A stretch of DNA of 64,000 nucleotides, taken from contig NZ_CP156079.1 in assembly GCF_040892545.1 (NCBI RefSeq), forward strand, positions 5,367,501 to 5,431,500. Reading direction: 5' to 3'. The DNA comes from Paracidovorax avenae (lineage in GTDB: Bacteria; Pseudomonadota; Gammaproteobacteria; Burkholderiales; Burkholderiaceae_C). Position numbers and translations under genes: made by a program. Shown here one piece after another: positions 1 through 7,221 of this stretch. The notes under the pieces are model-generated. The model had not been told where the DNA came from. It saw only the letters and a program-made list of their open reading frames with translations, and ran no database searches. Every line of letters begins with the position of its first letter. Position 1 is the stretch's first letter.

Positions 1-611
1 AACATGTGCCAGCGCACGCGGTCGGTCTGCCGCGGCGACATCGCGCCGCCGAAGGCATGCGGGAACATGCGCCAGAGCCGCTCCTGGAAAGCCCCGGGCT
101 CCACGTCTTCGAGCATTTCGTCCTGGCAGACCACGTAGTCCGGCGCGATGGCCTCGTCCAGTCCCGCCGCCTCGAATTGCCGGCGCGTGATGCGCGTGAA
201 CACCACGCCGTGGCCCCACGGGAACGCCAGCTTGCCCTGGTGCGGCCCCGCAGGCTGCACCAGCTGCGGATCGCGCTCCAGCGCCCGCACCACCTCCAGC
301 GCGCAATGGCGGGCCTGCTCCAGCGGGTTCTTCACGATCTTGGAGGCGCCGCCGTCCGGGGCGATCTCCCAGTACTGCCGCGTGGCCTTGCGCACCGTCT
401 CCAGGTGCCAGTCCTTGGTCTCCAGGATCAGCACCCCGCGCCGCGGATGCATGACCACGAAATCCGGGTAGGTCTGCTTCGGCCCGACCGGCACGTCGTA
501 CCAGACGGAGTAATCGCCGTCGAGCTTGCGCTCCAGCCGCTGGGCCAGCCGCCGCTCGCCCGCCGTCATGCGGGATGTGCAACTGCCGATGGCGGGAATG
601 AAAGTCGCCAC
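1..611 (-). CDS. NERD-domain protein, N-terminal part (runs off left edge)
   Basis: About 203 codons are visible on the minus strand and the gene continues past base 1. It starts at a GTG (611-609) preceded by a strong ribosome site (AAGGAGG). The translation contains PDFVVMHPRRGVLILETKDW (residues about 45-65), which matches the nuclease-related NERD domain with its D...E-x-K restriction-endonuclease-like core. A conserved stretch beginning NPLEQARHCALEV follows. In this family the NERD domain is often fused to a C-terminal UvrD/Rep-type helicase. That part would lie outside the window, so the full function cannot be stated. The next gene, also on the minus strand, ends at 706, upstream of this one. 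The gap (612-705) is AT-rich and probably holds the promoter. Confidence 0.8.
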   Translation of the reverse strand, partial: MATFIPAIGSCTSRMTAGERRLAQRLERKLDGDYSVWYDVPVGPKQTYPDFVVMHPRRGVLILETKDWHLETVRKATRQYWEIAPDGGASKIVKNPLEQARHCALEVVRALERDPQLVQPAGPHQGKLAFPWGHGVVFTRITRRQFEAAGLDEAIAPDYVVCQDEMLEDVEPGAFQERLWRMFPHAFGGAMSPRQTDRVRWHM

Positions 612-705
612 GGGAAGCCTCCTTCTCTCTGCTGATTTGTATCTATTTGAAATTTTATGCGATAAACAATTTCTTTCTGCCTGATGGAAAGCACAGTACC
701 GGTGG

Positions 706-1311
706 TTATTCGCCTGCGTATTCGAGTTCGAACAGCGGGACTTCCAGCGAGCGCCGCAGCCACAGCCCTCCGCCCACGGCCCGGAAATGGCGCGACAGCC
801 CCCGCCGGTAGGCCTCGGCGCGGTGGCGGAACAGGGCGGGGTCCGTCAGGTCTTCGTCGATGATGTCCTGCTCGTAGTCCTCGCGCGTCACCGCCTCGAG
901 GTAGAGCGCTCCGCGGCACAGGCGCGCCAGGTTGTCGAGCGCGGTCTTCAGGTCCGGCGGGCTCAGGTAGGGCAGCACGCCCTGGCACACCACCAGGTCG
1001 GAAGGCTCGCCCGCGACATGGTCCACCACGGAGCCCTGCTGCCACCCGTAGCGCTCGCACAGGTAGGCACTGAACTCCACCCCCTGGTAGCGCGCGTCCG
1101 GAAAATGGCGCGCCACGATGTCCTTCCACAGGCCGATGCCGCAGCCCACGTCCAGCACGCGCTCCACCGGCACCCGCAGGTACTTGAGGTAGCTGCACAC
1201 GAACTGGCCCAGGCGCTCCATGTGCTGCGGGTCCACCACGCTGGTCTTCTTGTCGAAATAGAAGCGCTGGTAGTAGGCCTCGTCGAACAGGGTGGCGCTG
1301 GCGGATTTCAA
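706..1311 (-). CDS. class I SAM-dependent methyltransferase
   Basis: 201-residue protein. RVLDVGCGIGLW (residues about 51-62) is methyltransferase motif I, which binds S-adenosylmethionine. It is followed by an acidic motif II region (YQGVEFSAYLCERYGW) and by DLVVCQGVLPYLSPPDL, a typical motif IV/post-I segment. The chosen start is TTG at 1311 with AAGGA upstream. No ATG fits the domain border, and the open frame upstream is only antisense to the divergent hydrolase. The substrate is unknown; Methyltransf_11/25-like enzymes act on small molecules, lipids or proteins. It is transcribed divergently from the alpha/beta hydrolase at 1444. Confidence 0.75.
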   Translation of the reverse strand: MKSASATLFDEAYYQRFYFDKKTSVVDPQHMERLGQFVCSYLKYLRVPVERVLDVGCGIGLWKDIVARHFPDARYQGVEFSAYLCERYGWQQGSVVDHVAGEPSDLVVCQGVLPYLSPPDLKTALDNLARLCRGALYLEAVTREDYEQDIIDEDLTDPALFRHRAEAYRRGLSRHFRAVGGGLWLRRSLEVPLFELEYAGE

Positions 1312-1443
1312 AGGGGGGTCCTTGCTGGGCTGGATGAAGAAAAGGATGGGAAAACTTCGGCGGCAGGGAGTATCCCGTATCGCTCCCGCAGGCTGGCACC
1401 CCGGTGACGGCCGCACCCCATGGGCCGCCGCACAATGCCGGGC

Positions 1444-2301
1444 ATGAGCGCCCTTCCGCCCGCCCTGCCCGCCGCACTGCCGGAGCCGACCGCGCACGAT
1501 GCCTGGGTGGACTCGGCCCGCGGCCGGCTGTTCGCCCGCCGCTGGCAGCCTGTGCCGCGCGACGCAGGCCCCGCCATCGCACGGGCCCCCGTCATCCTCT
1601 TCCACGACTCGCTGGGCTGCGTGGCACTGTGGCGCGACTTCCCCGCGGCGCTGTGCCAAGCCACCGGCCGCGACGTGATCGCCTACGACCGGCCGGGCTT
1701 CGGCCGCGCCGATCCCTGCACGGGCGCGCTGCCACCGGATTTCATCGCGGCCGAGGCACGTACCAGCCTGCCCGCGCTGTGCTCGGCATTCGGCATCGGC
1801 CGCTACGTGGCACTCGGCCACAGCGTGGGCGGGGCCATGGCCGCCCATTGCGCGGCGGACGGCAGCGGCACGGGTGATTGCATCGCCCTCGTCACCGTGG
1901 CCGCGCAGGCCTGCGTGGAAGAACGCACGCTGGCGGGCATCCGCGAGGCACGCGACCAGTTCCAGCGCAGCCCCGAGGCGCTGCAGCGGCTCGCCCGCCA
2001 CCACGGCGGCGACGGGCACAAGGCGCAGTGGGTGCTGAACGCCTGGGTCGATACCTGGCTGCACCCGGACTTCGCCGGCTGGTCGCAGGCCGACGTGCTG
2101 GCGCGCGTGGCCTGCCCCGTGCTCGCCCTGCACGGCGACCGGGACGAATACGGATCCCTCGAGCAGCCCGCGCACATCGCCCGCTGGGCGGCCGGGCCCG
2201 CGCGCGTGGAGATCCTGTCCGGCGCCGCGCATGTGCCGCACCGCGAGCGGCCGCATGAGCTCGCGGAGCGCATCGCGCGCTTCCTCGCGGATCTGCCGTG
2301 A
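1444..2301 (+). CDS. alpha/beta-fold hydrolase
   Basis: 285 residues. The nucleophile elbow G-H-S-V-G-G places the catalytic serine at 127. An oxyanion-loop sequence (FHDSLGCVALW) lies near residue 55. The acid is probably D232 (in LHGDRDEYGSLEQ) and the histidine H263 (in GAAHVPHRE). This is the full triad of a soluble alpha/beta hydrolase of the haloperoxidase/esterase-like group. No signal peptide is seen, so it should be cytoplasmic. The start at 1444 (MSALPP) was preferred over the in-frame ATG at 1420, which would add eight residues of atypical sequence. It ends directly against the convergent VOC gene. The substrate cannot be inferred. Confidence 0.82.
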   Translation: MSALPPALPAALPEPTAHDAWVDSARGRLFARRWQPVPRDAGPAIARAPVILFHDSLGCVALWRDFPAALCQATGRDVIAYDRPGFGRADPCTGALPPDFIAAEARTSLPALCSAFGIGRYVALGHSVGGAMAAHCAADGSGTGDCIALVTVAAQACVEERTLAGIREARDQFQRSPEALQRLARHHGGDGHKAQWVLNAWVDTWLHPDFAGWSQADVLARVACPVLALHGDRDEYGSLEQPAHIARWAAGPARVEILSGAAHVPHRERPHELAERIARFLADLP

Positions 2302-2685
2302 TCAGGCCTTGGGCGGCCGGTACATCGCGCAGAGCTTGTTGCCGTCCGGATCGCGCAGATAGGCCAGGTACAGCGGGCCCACGGGGCCTTCGCGGTAGCC
2401 CGGCGGGTCTTCGCAGGTCGTGCCGCCGTTCGCCACGCCGGCCGCATGGAAGGCATCGGCCTGCTCCGGCGACTGCATCGTGAACCCGATGGTGCTGCCA
2501 TTACCGTGCGTGGCGGGCTCGCCATTGATCGGCAGCGTGATGCCGAACAGCCCCCCGGGGCTGCGGTAAAAATAGCGGCTCTTGTTGGCCATGCCGGGCG
2601 GCACACCGATGGTGCCGAGCAGGGCGTCGTAGAAGCGTTTGGATTTCTCGAGGTCGGTGACGCCGACGATCACGTGGCTGAACAT
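2302..2685 (-). CDS. VOC (glyoxalase/bleomycin-resistance) family protein
   Basis: 127 residues, the usual length of a one-module vicinal-oxygen-chelate protein. It opens with MFSHVIVGVTDLEKSKRFYDALL, the conserved first beta strand and helix of the family. It ends with YLAYLRDPDGNKLCAMY, the conserved RDPDGN-x-(I/L)-E/C segment in the second half. VOC proteins bind a metal ion and act as lyases, dioxygenases or antibiotic-binding proteins; the activity here is unknown. The ATG at 2685 has AGGAG upstream. Its stop abuts the convergent alpha/beta hydrolase. Confidence 0.85.
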   Translation of the reverse strand: MFSHVIVGVTDLEKSKRFYDALLGTIGVPPGMANKSRYFYRSPGGLFGITLPINGEPATHGNGSTIGFTMQSPEQADAFHAAGVANGGTTCEDPPGYREGPVGPLYLAYLRDPDGNKLCAMYRPPKA

Positions 2686-2804
2686 GCGATGTGTCTCCTG
2701 TAATGGCTTTGCCGGCCGGGCCGCTGGCCGGACTGCGGGTCGGGACACGGATCGTAGCGGCCGCCATCGCGGCCGGGCGTCGCGCATGCGCGCGCAGGCC
2801 GCGC

Positions 2805-3314
2805 CTAGTACCGGCCCTTGACGAACAGCACCGACTCGGACTTGCGCTGCTTCGGCCGCACCACCACCGTGCCCGCCAGCTTGTCGTGCCAGCCCTGCTT
2901 GCGCCGGTCGAACGCCACCCACACGAAGCCCAGGCACAGCGGGATCGCCGACACGAAATACGCGAGGTAGCGCCCCACCGCCTGCCCGGGCGTCATGGGC
3001 CGGCCGGTCTCCGCATCCACAACGCGGGCGCCGATGTTCATCTTGCCGGGCGTGGCCTGCCGCCAGAACCAGAACAGCAGCACGACCACTGCAGGCAGCA
3101 CCCAGGAGATCAGGAAATCCGCCGGCCCCGCGACCAGCCGCTCCGTCTGCTTGAAATAGTCCCAGCCATAGACGGCCGCCAGCAGCGGCACGGTGACGAC
3201 GAGCAGCAGCACCGTGTCGAGCAGCGTCGCGCCCAGGCGGGCCCAGAAGCCGACGTATTCGAGTTGGGAGGCATCGATGCGGTCGTCCGGGGGAGCACTC
3301 GCGGGGAGGGTCAT
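2805..3314 (-). CDS. RDD family membrane protein
   Basis: 169-residue protein with three hydrophobic segments: WARLGATLLDTVLLLVVTVPLL, FLISWVLPAVVVLLFWFW and the stretch beginning YLAYFVSAIPLCLGF. The first begins with the A-R-x-x-A-x-x-x-D pattern that defines RDD proteins (R and D in GFWARLGATLLDTV), and TPGKM lies in the loop before the third. Some family members are Na+/H+ antiporters or accompany other membrane functions, but most are uncharacterised. The ATG at 3314 is taken as the start; the longer open frame begins at a TTG (3404) and adds non-conserved sequence. It is divergent from the Fic gene. Confidence 0.82.
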   Translation of the reverse strand: MTLPASAPPDDRIDASQLEYVGFWARLGATLLDTVLLLVVTVPLLAAVYGWDYFKQTERLVAGPADFLISWVLPAVVVLLFWFWRQATPGKMNIGARVVDAETGRPMTPGQAVGRYLAYFVSAIPLCLGFVWVAFDRRKQGWHDKLAGTVVVRPKQRKSESVLFVKGRY

Positions 3315-3464
3315 GGCATCGCTCGCTGGATGGCTGGATGGAAGGGGGCCCACGGTCGGGTCGGGTTCGGTGCCGGATTCTCGCGCAGGATCCTGAAGCG
3401 ACAACGGACGGCGCTTCGCGTATGCAGCGTCCGGTTCGGGTGGCAGCGGAACTGTGCCGGAGCG

Positions 3465-3491
3465 TATTCACCGCAGATTCTGCGGTGAATA
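3465..3491. promoter_or_regulatory. 27-bp perfect palindrome before the Fic gene (operator candidate)
   Basis: TATTCACCGCAGA is followed by a single T and then its exact reverse complement TCTGCGGTGAATA, giving 13-bp arms. It ends 17 bp before the Fic ATG. A further half-site, ATCACCGC, runs into the start codon itself (3501-3508). This fits a dimeric repressor site overlapping the promoter or leader. Which regulator binds it is unknown. Confidence 0.6.
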
Positions 3492-3508
3492 AACCCCATA
3501 ATCACCGC

Positions 3509-4636
3509 ATGTGGTCCGACAACGTCCCTCGCCGCCGTACCTACGTCTGGCAGCGCCCCGACTGGCCACAGTGGCGCTTCGATGCATTGGCCCTGGCAGC
3601 GCCCCTGGCGGAGGTGCACCGCGCCCAGGGCCATCTGGCCGGGCGCATGGCCGGGGTGGGACTGGCGCAACGGGACCAGGCCACATTGCGCGCACTGACC
3701 CAGGAAGTCGTCACCACCAGCGCCATCGAGGGCGAATCCCTGGATCTGGACGCCGTGCGCTCGTCCATCGCGCGTCGCCTGGGGGTGGATATCGGCGCGC
3801 TGGCCCCGTCCGACCGGCATGTGGACGGCGTGGTGGACATGGTGCTGGACGCCACCCAGCGCTTTGCCGAGCCGCTGACCACGGAACGCCTCTTCGGCTG
3901 GCATGCCGCGCTCTTCCCCACGGGCTACAGCGGCCGGCTGCGCATCCGCACCGGCGCCTGGCGCAACGATGCGGCAGGGCCCATGCAGGTGGTCTCGGGC
4001 CCTGTCGGCCGCGAGAAAGTGCATTACGAAGCCCCGCCTGCCACGGCGCTGGACGCAGAAACCGCCGCCTTCCTGCACTGGTTCGATGCGCCGCCGGCAG
4101 GCGACCCCATCGTGCATGCGGGGCTGGCCCACCTGTGGCTCGTGACGCTGCACCCCTTCGACGACGGCAACGGCCGCATCAGCCGCGCCGTGGGCGACAT
4201 GGCCCTGGCCCGCGCCGAGGGCAGCGCCCAGCGCTTCTACAGCCTGAGCGCGCAGATCCAGCGCGAACGCAAGCGCTACTACGAACAACTGGAAGCCACG
4301 CAGCGCGGCACGCTCGACGTCACGCCCTGGCTGGCCTGGTTCCTGGGCTGCCTGCTGCGCGCCGTGCAGGGCGCCGACGGCCTGGTGGCCGATGTGCTGG
4401 CCAAGGCGCAGTTCTGGCAGCGCTGGGCGGACATGCCCGTGAACGCCCGGCAGACGCTGGTGCTGAACCGGGTGCTGGATGGGATGGAGGGGAAGCTGAG
4501 CAACGCCCGGTGGGCGGCCATCGCCAAATGCTCATCGGATACCGCGCTGCGCGATATCAACGATCTGCTGGGCAAGGGGGTGCTGGTGCGGGTGGAGGGC
4601 GGGGGGAGGAATGTGGCCTATGCGCTGGTCCAGTAA
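3509..4636 (+). CDS. Fic family protein (class II, DUF4172-type N-terminus)
   Basis: 375 residues. The Fic active-site motif HPFDDGNGR is complete at residues 215-223, with H215 as catalytic base, followed by the distal Arg (ISR). The inhibitory alpha-helix motif T-S-A-I-E-G (70-75, E74) sits before the Fic core, as in class II Fic proteins, which are autoinhibited AMP transferases. The N-terminus (W-R-P-D-W-P-x-W) is the DUF4172-type cap. The C-terminus (ALRDINDLLGKGVLVRVEGGGRN) is a winged-helix DNA-binding segment. Family knowledge suggests it adenylylates a target protein using ATP. The ATG at 3509 was chosen because it directly follows the palindrome, and the sequence upstream is not conserved. 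It may regulate its own promoter through the winged helix. Confidence 0.88.
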   Translation: MWSDNVPRRRTYVWQRPDWPQWRFDALALAAPLAEVHRAQGHLAGRMAGVGLAQRDQATLRALTQEVVTTSAIEGESLDLDAVRSSIARRLGVDIGALAPSDRHVDGVVDMVLDATQRFAEPLTTERLFGWHAALFPTGYSGRLRIRTGAWRNDAAGPMQVVSGPVGREKVHYEAPPATALDAETAAFLHWFDAPPAGDPIVHAGLAHLWLVTLHPFDDGNGRISRAVGDMALARAEGSAQRFYSLSAQIQRERKRYYEQLEATQRGTLDVTPWLAWFLGCLLRAVQGADGLVADVLAKAQFWQRWADMPVNARQTLVLNRVLDGMEGKLSNARWAAIAKCSSDTALRDINDLLGKGVLVRVEGGGRNVAYALVQ

Positions 4637-4856
4637 GGACCAGCGCTTGTAACGCCACGTGTCGTCGTTCGAATGGGCCCAACAGCAGAAGACGCTAGCA
4701 AGGCGACGTGACCCACAACTCACGAAGCCTGTTCTGCCAAGAGCGTGGAATGGCCGTCAAAGAACTTGGCAAAGAAGTTGGCAATTCACCAAAAAAATCT
4801 TTTGCTTTCATATATTTAGACGCGAATCGATCTTGGCGAAACAGTCGGATGTACAC

Positions 4857-5314
4857 GCGCTGCTGGTCGACGTTCACAGCCTGCGCCGTGGCGACCTGGA
4901 CGGGTGCGGCAAACTGAGCAAGCAGGCGCTAATCGCGCGGGTCCACTATGGGCGGGACACCTGCCTGGACCAAGTTCGCTTCATGGCAGGTCTATTGGAC
5001 TTCGAGGGCATCAAGAACCGGACCAAAGCCTGCTTGGCCTACGAAGCCACCTCAAACAAGGCGTCCGTCAAGCGGCCTTCGCCGCCTGCACTACCTAGTC
5101 CTGAGTGGCGAAGAAATGCCGCGCGGGGAATTCAAAGCCATGCTCAATATGAGCAAATGGAGCGCCACCGATACACTAGGCACGCTGGTCAAGCGCGGGC
5201 TGCTCAAGTCGGACACGCCGCAGGCAAGGCGCGGTTTGCCTGCTACAGAGCGCACTGCGCTTCATTTTTCCACAACTTCGGCCCGAGGTAGAGGCGGATT
5301 CGTCGAATGTCTGA
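4857..5314 (+). pseudogene. decayed C-terminal part of a second Fic protein (at least two frameshifts)
   Basis: Three successive frames together give a typical Fic C-terminus. Frame A (from 4857) reads RRGDLDGCGKLSKQAL and then CLDQVRFMAGLLDFEGIKNR. Frame B (about 5080-5222) reads LVLSGEEMPRGEFKAMLNMS and ends TLGTLVKRGLLKSDTPQ, the winged helix. Frame C (about 5222-5314) reads ALRFIFPQLRPEVEADSSNV and ends at TGA (5312-5314). In intact relatives these pieces are continuous, so frame changes near 5065-5090 and 5222 have broken the gene. The N-terminal half with the HPFxxGNGR motif is absent. The 200 bases after the intact Fic gene (4637-4856) show nothing recognisable. Confidence 0.75.
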
Positions 5315-5350
5315 GGGGCAACTTGCTCCTGGTGCAGGCGGAGAAGCACC

Positions 5351-6556
5351 CTACGCTTTAAGATCAACCGTTTTAATTGACCCCTTAACCACCTCCATTT
5401 TTTGATCAGAATATATTGATCTTGCGCTCTCTCCGTTGCTTGCATATGCCCTTTGCAACCTTTTTTTAATATGCGAATCAGGAAGCCTTTGGCAGTCGAA
5501 AATATCCGAACTCATTACATCATCAATTACCTCAGAGGGAAGGCTAATTTTTATCTGCCGCAACTTTTCCTCCTCGACACTGGCTTTGGCTGTCGCCTCC
5601 CGTAGCTGTTGCTGTTTAATAAGCATCTCCATTTCATGAAGCTCTTTTTTGTTTCTCACTTCTACTTGAGTTTGCCAAAGCGTAGCAATCCCTTGGAATA
5701 CAGCAAGAAAAGGGCTATTTTTTGAAGCATGCTTCAGTTCCAGCCCACCGCTAACAGTCTTATTTACCAGTGCTCGCGAAAGAACTCGTATTTGTTTCCT
5801 TCCTCCTCTGACATAGACAACTGGTCTTGCAATTTTTCCAAATATGTCAAAAAAAGCATTTAATTCTTTTTGCAGAAGCCGATCCTGCCTCTTTCCTGAG
5901 TCAAGGATACGCTCTACAGAACGAGGGTCGAGACTTTCAGCCTCGCTCACCAACGCCAAACGGGCCTGCTGCTTAACTCTAATCTTGGATAATCGACCCT
6001 CTATATCTTCGTTATCCAAAGGCGTTCTATCCGAATAATTCCTGGAATACTTTTCATGAAAAATATTTGAAAAATCAATGGCGCAACCAACCAGATAATC
6101 TTCAGCGCCTTTTTCGCCGATGGCATCTTGTCTCTTCAAGCCTTCAACAAGAATCGCAATTCCGAGCGGGCGAAATTTTCTAGAGTGAAGCAATGAGTTA
6201 ATAGTATAAAATATTTCATACAAACATCTAGTTTTTTCCGTTTTTTCACTGGGACAAAGTGAAAAAGGAAGACCTATTGGATAAAAATATTTTGCCGCCT
6301 CAAATTCAGATATCAAATCAAGCTGAGAGTACCGTCTATTCAGCGGCAGCGAACCGTCAGTTATGATTATATCTCTGGGATCAATACCTCTAAGTACTGC
6401 AGAAGATATAGAATTTAATAGTTCATTTTTATAATAAATAGTGTTGAACTGGTTGAAAAATCCAGCAATTTCCCAAGGATGCAACCTATCTTCACCACGT
6501 TGCCGGAACGTTATTTGGAATATAGCAGAGGATTTATAGTCATAATCGTCGAACAT
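5351..6556 (-). CDS. orphan protein of unknown function, AT-rich, probably transferred
   Basis: 401 residues. I do not recognise the family. The sequence is plainly AT-rich, with codons such as AAT, ATA, TTT and AAA throughout, unlike every neighbour. It is Lys/Ile/Asn-rich, which indicates recent horizontal acquisition. Visible parts: a conserved-looking N-terminal block (FRQRGEDRLHPWEIAGFFNQ, then YYKNELLNSI); a middle with LPLNRRYSQLDLISEFEAAK; and a likely coiled coil near residues 295-345 (KKELHEMEMLIKQQQ and on). No transmembrane helix or signal peptide is seen. The ATG at 6556 has AGGAA six bases upstream; the longer frame starts at a TTG. It lies beside a Fic pseudogene and could be a defence or other accessory gene, but nothing in the protein proves this. 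Confidence 0.7.
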   Translation of the reverse strand: MFDDYDYKSSAIFQITFRQRGEDRLHPWEIAGFFNQFNTIYYKNELLNSISSAVLRGIDPRDIIITDGSLPLNRRYSQLDLISEFEAAKYFYPIGLPFSLCPSEKTEKTRCLYEIFYTINSLLHSRKFRPLGIAILVEGLKRQDAIGEKGAEDYLVGCAIDFSNIFHEKYSRNYSDRTPLDNEDIEGRLSKIRVKQQARLALVSEAESLDPRSVERILDSGKRQDRLLQKELNAFFDIFGKIARPVVYVRGGRKQIRVLSRALVNKTVSGGLELKHASKNSPFLAVFQGIATLWQTQVEVRNKKELHEMEMLIKQQQLREATAKASVEEEKLRQIKISLPSEVIDDVMSSDIFDCQRLPDSHIKKRLQRAYASNGESARSIYSDQKMEVVKGSIKTVDLKA

Positions 6557-6993
6557 CAATATTCCTAAAGAGTTTCCAGTGCTTGAATGGTCCAGCAAAT
6601 TTCTTCCGCCAGTCCTAGACAGTCATAATAATTTTTTCATGGCGAGATGTGAGCATAACGAAGTCAACTACTTGACTCTTAGCACAAACAGGTAAATCCT
6701 GCCAAATAGTCTCTTGGCTTTTGTCTTAGCCGATCAGCCACTCTGAATGCTCCAGACACCATGCGTGCAGCGCACGCGCCCAAGACCGATACCAATGTCG
6801 CCATGCCCTCTCCGCTCCCATAGTTGTTTCATTCCGAAACACCTTATAGGGGCGGATGCTTATTCGTTCCTGACGAAAACCCGAGGTGGACGCTAATAGG
6901 GTTGCGCATGCGTCATAACGCAACCATAGGGCTTAACTGCCGGGGAAATTCACGGTAGTGGGCTGGCCGAACCGGCCAGAGCCCGCGACTGAC
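6557..6993. other. intergenic region, leader of the orphan gene, with two short inverted repeats
   Basis: No convincing gene. AT-rich near 6600-6720, returning to high GC towards 6990. AGTCAA-CTAC-TTGACT (6662-6677) is a perfect inverted repeat about 105 bp upstream of the orphan gene, and its right arm on either strand resembles a -35 box. GGTTGCG (6900-6906) pairs with CGCAACC (6919-6925). A GC hairpin, CTGGCCG-AAC-CGGCCAG, lies just downstream of the small lipoprotein gene near 6963-6980 and may end that transcript. A 65-codon minus-strand frame at 6726-6923 has no coding character. Confidence 0.4.
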
Positions 6994-7221
6994 TCAGCGC
7001 GAGGACCGCACGGCCCCCACACCGGTATCGATGGTCCCGAACACCGTCACACCGCTCTCGCCCGACTGGGCGCCGGTGCCCGTGGCCGGGTCGTTGGCCG
7101 GCCGGGAGGGCACCGTATCGCAGCCCGCCAGGGCCGCCGATGCCGCCAGCAGAAAGGCCGCCGGCCAGGCGCGCGTGGGGGCGGAGGCGTGGCGGGGGGT
7201 TGCGGTATCGCGCGGGGTCAT
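6994..7221 (-). CDS. small lipoprotein
   Basis: 75 residues. The N-terminus has a hydrophobic stretch (WPAAFLLAASAALAGC) ending in the lipobox L-A-G-C, with the acylated cysteine at 34. The mature part is short, polar and Gly/Thr/Ser-rich (TVPSRPANDPATGTGAQSG). Its ATG overlaps the topB stop in an ATGA junction, so it is translationally coupled to topB. The n-region is long for a lipoprotein signal. No known domain is visible. Confidence 0.65.
   Translation of the reverse strand: MTPRDTATPRHASAPTRAWPAAFLLAASAALAGCDTVPSRPANDPATGTGAQSGESGVTVFGTIDTGVGAVRSSR

Noticed and set aside
4659..5291. 210-codon continuous frame after the Fic gene read as one hypothetical protein
   Set aside because: Only its middle matches the Fic family; the rest is out-of-frame sequence, so it was called a pseudogene spread over three frames.
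6726..6923. 65-codon minus-strand frame in the gap before the orphan gene
   Set aside because: No ribosome site, no domain, and composition changes within it; no sign of coding.
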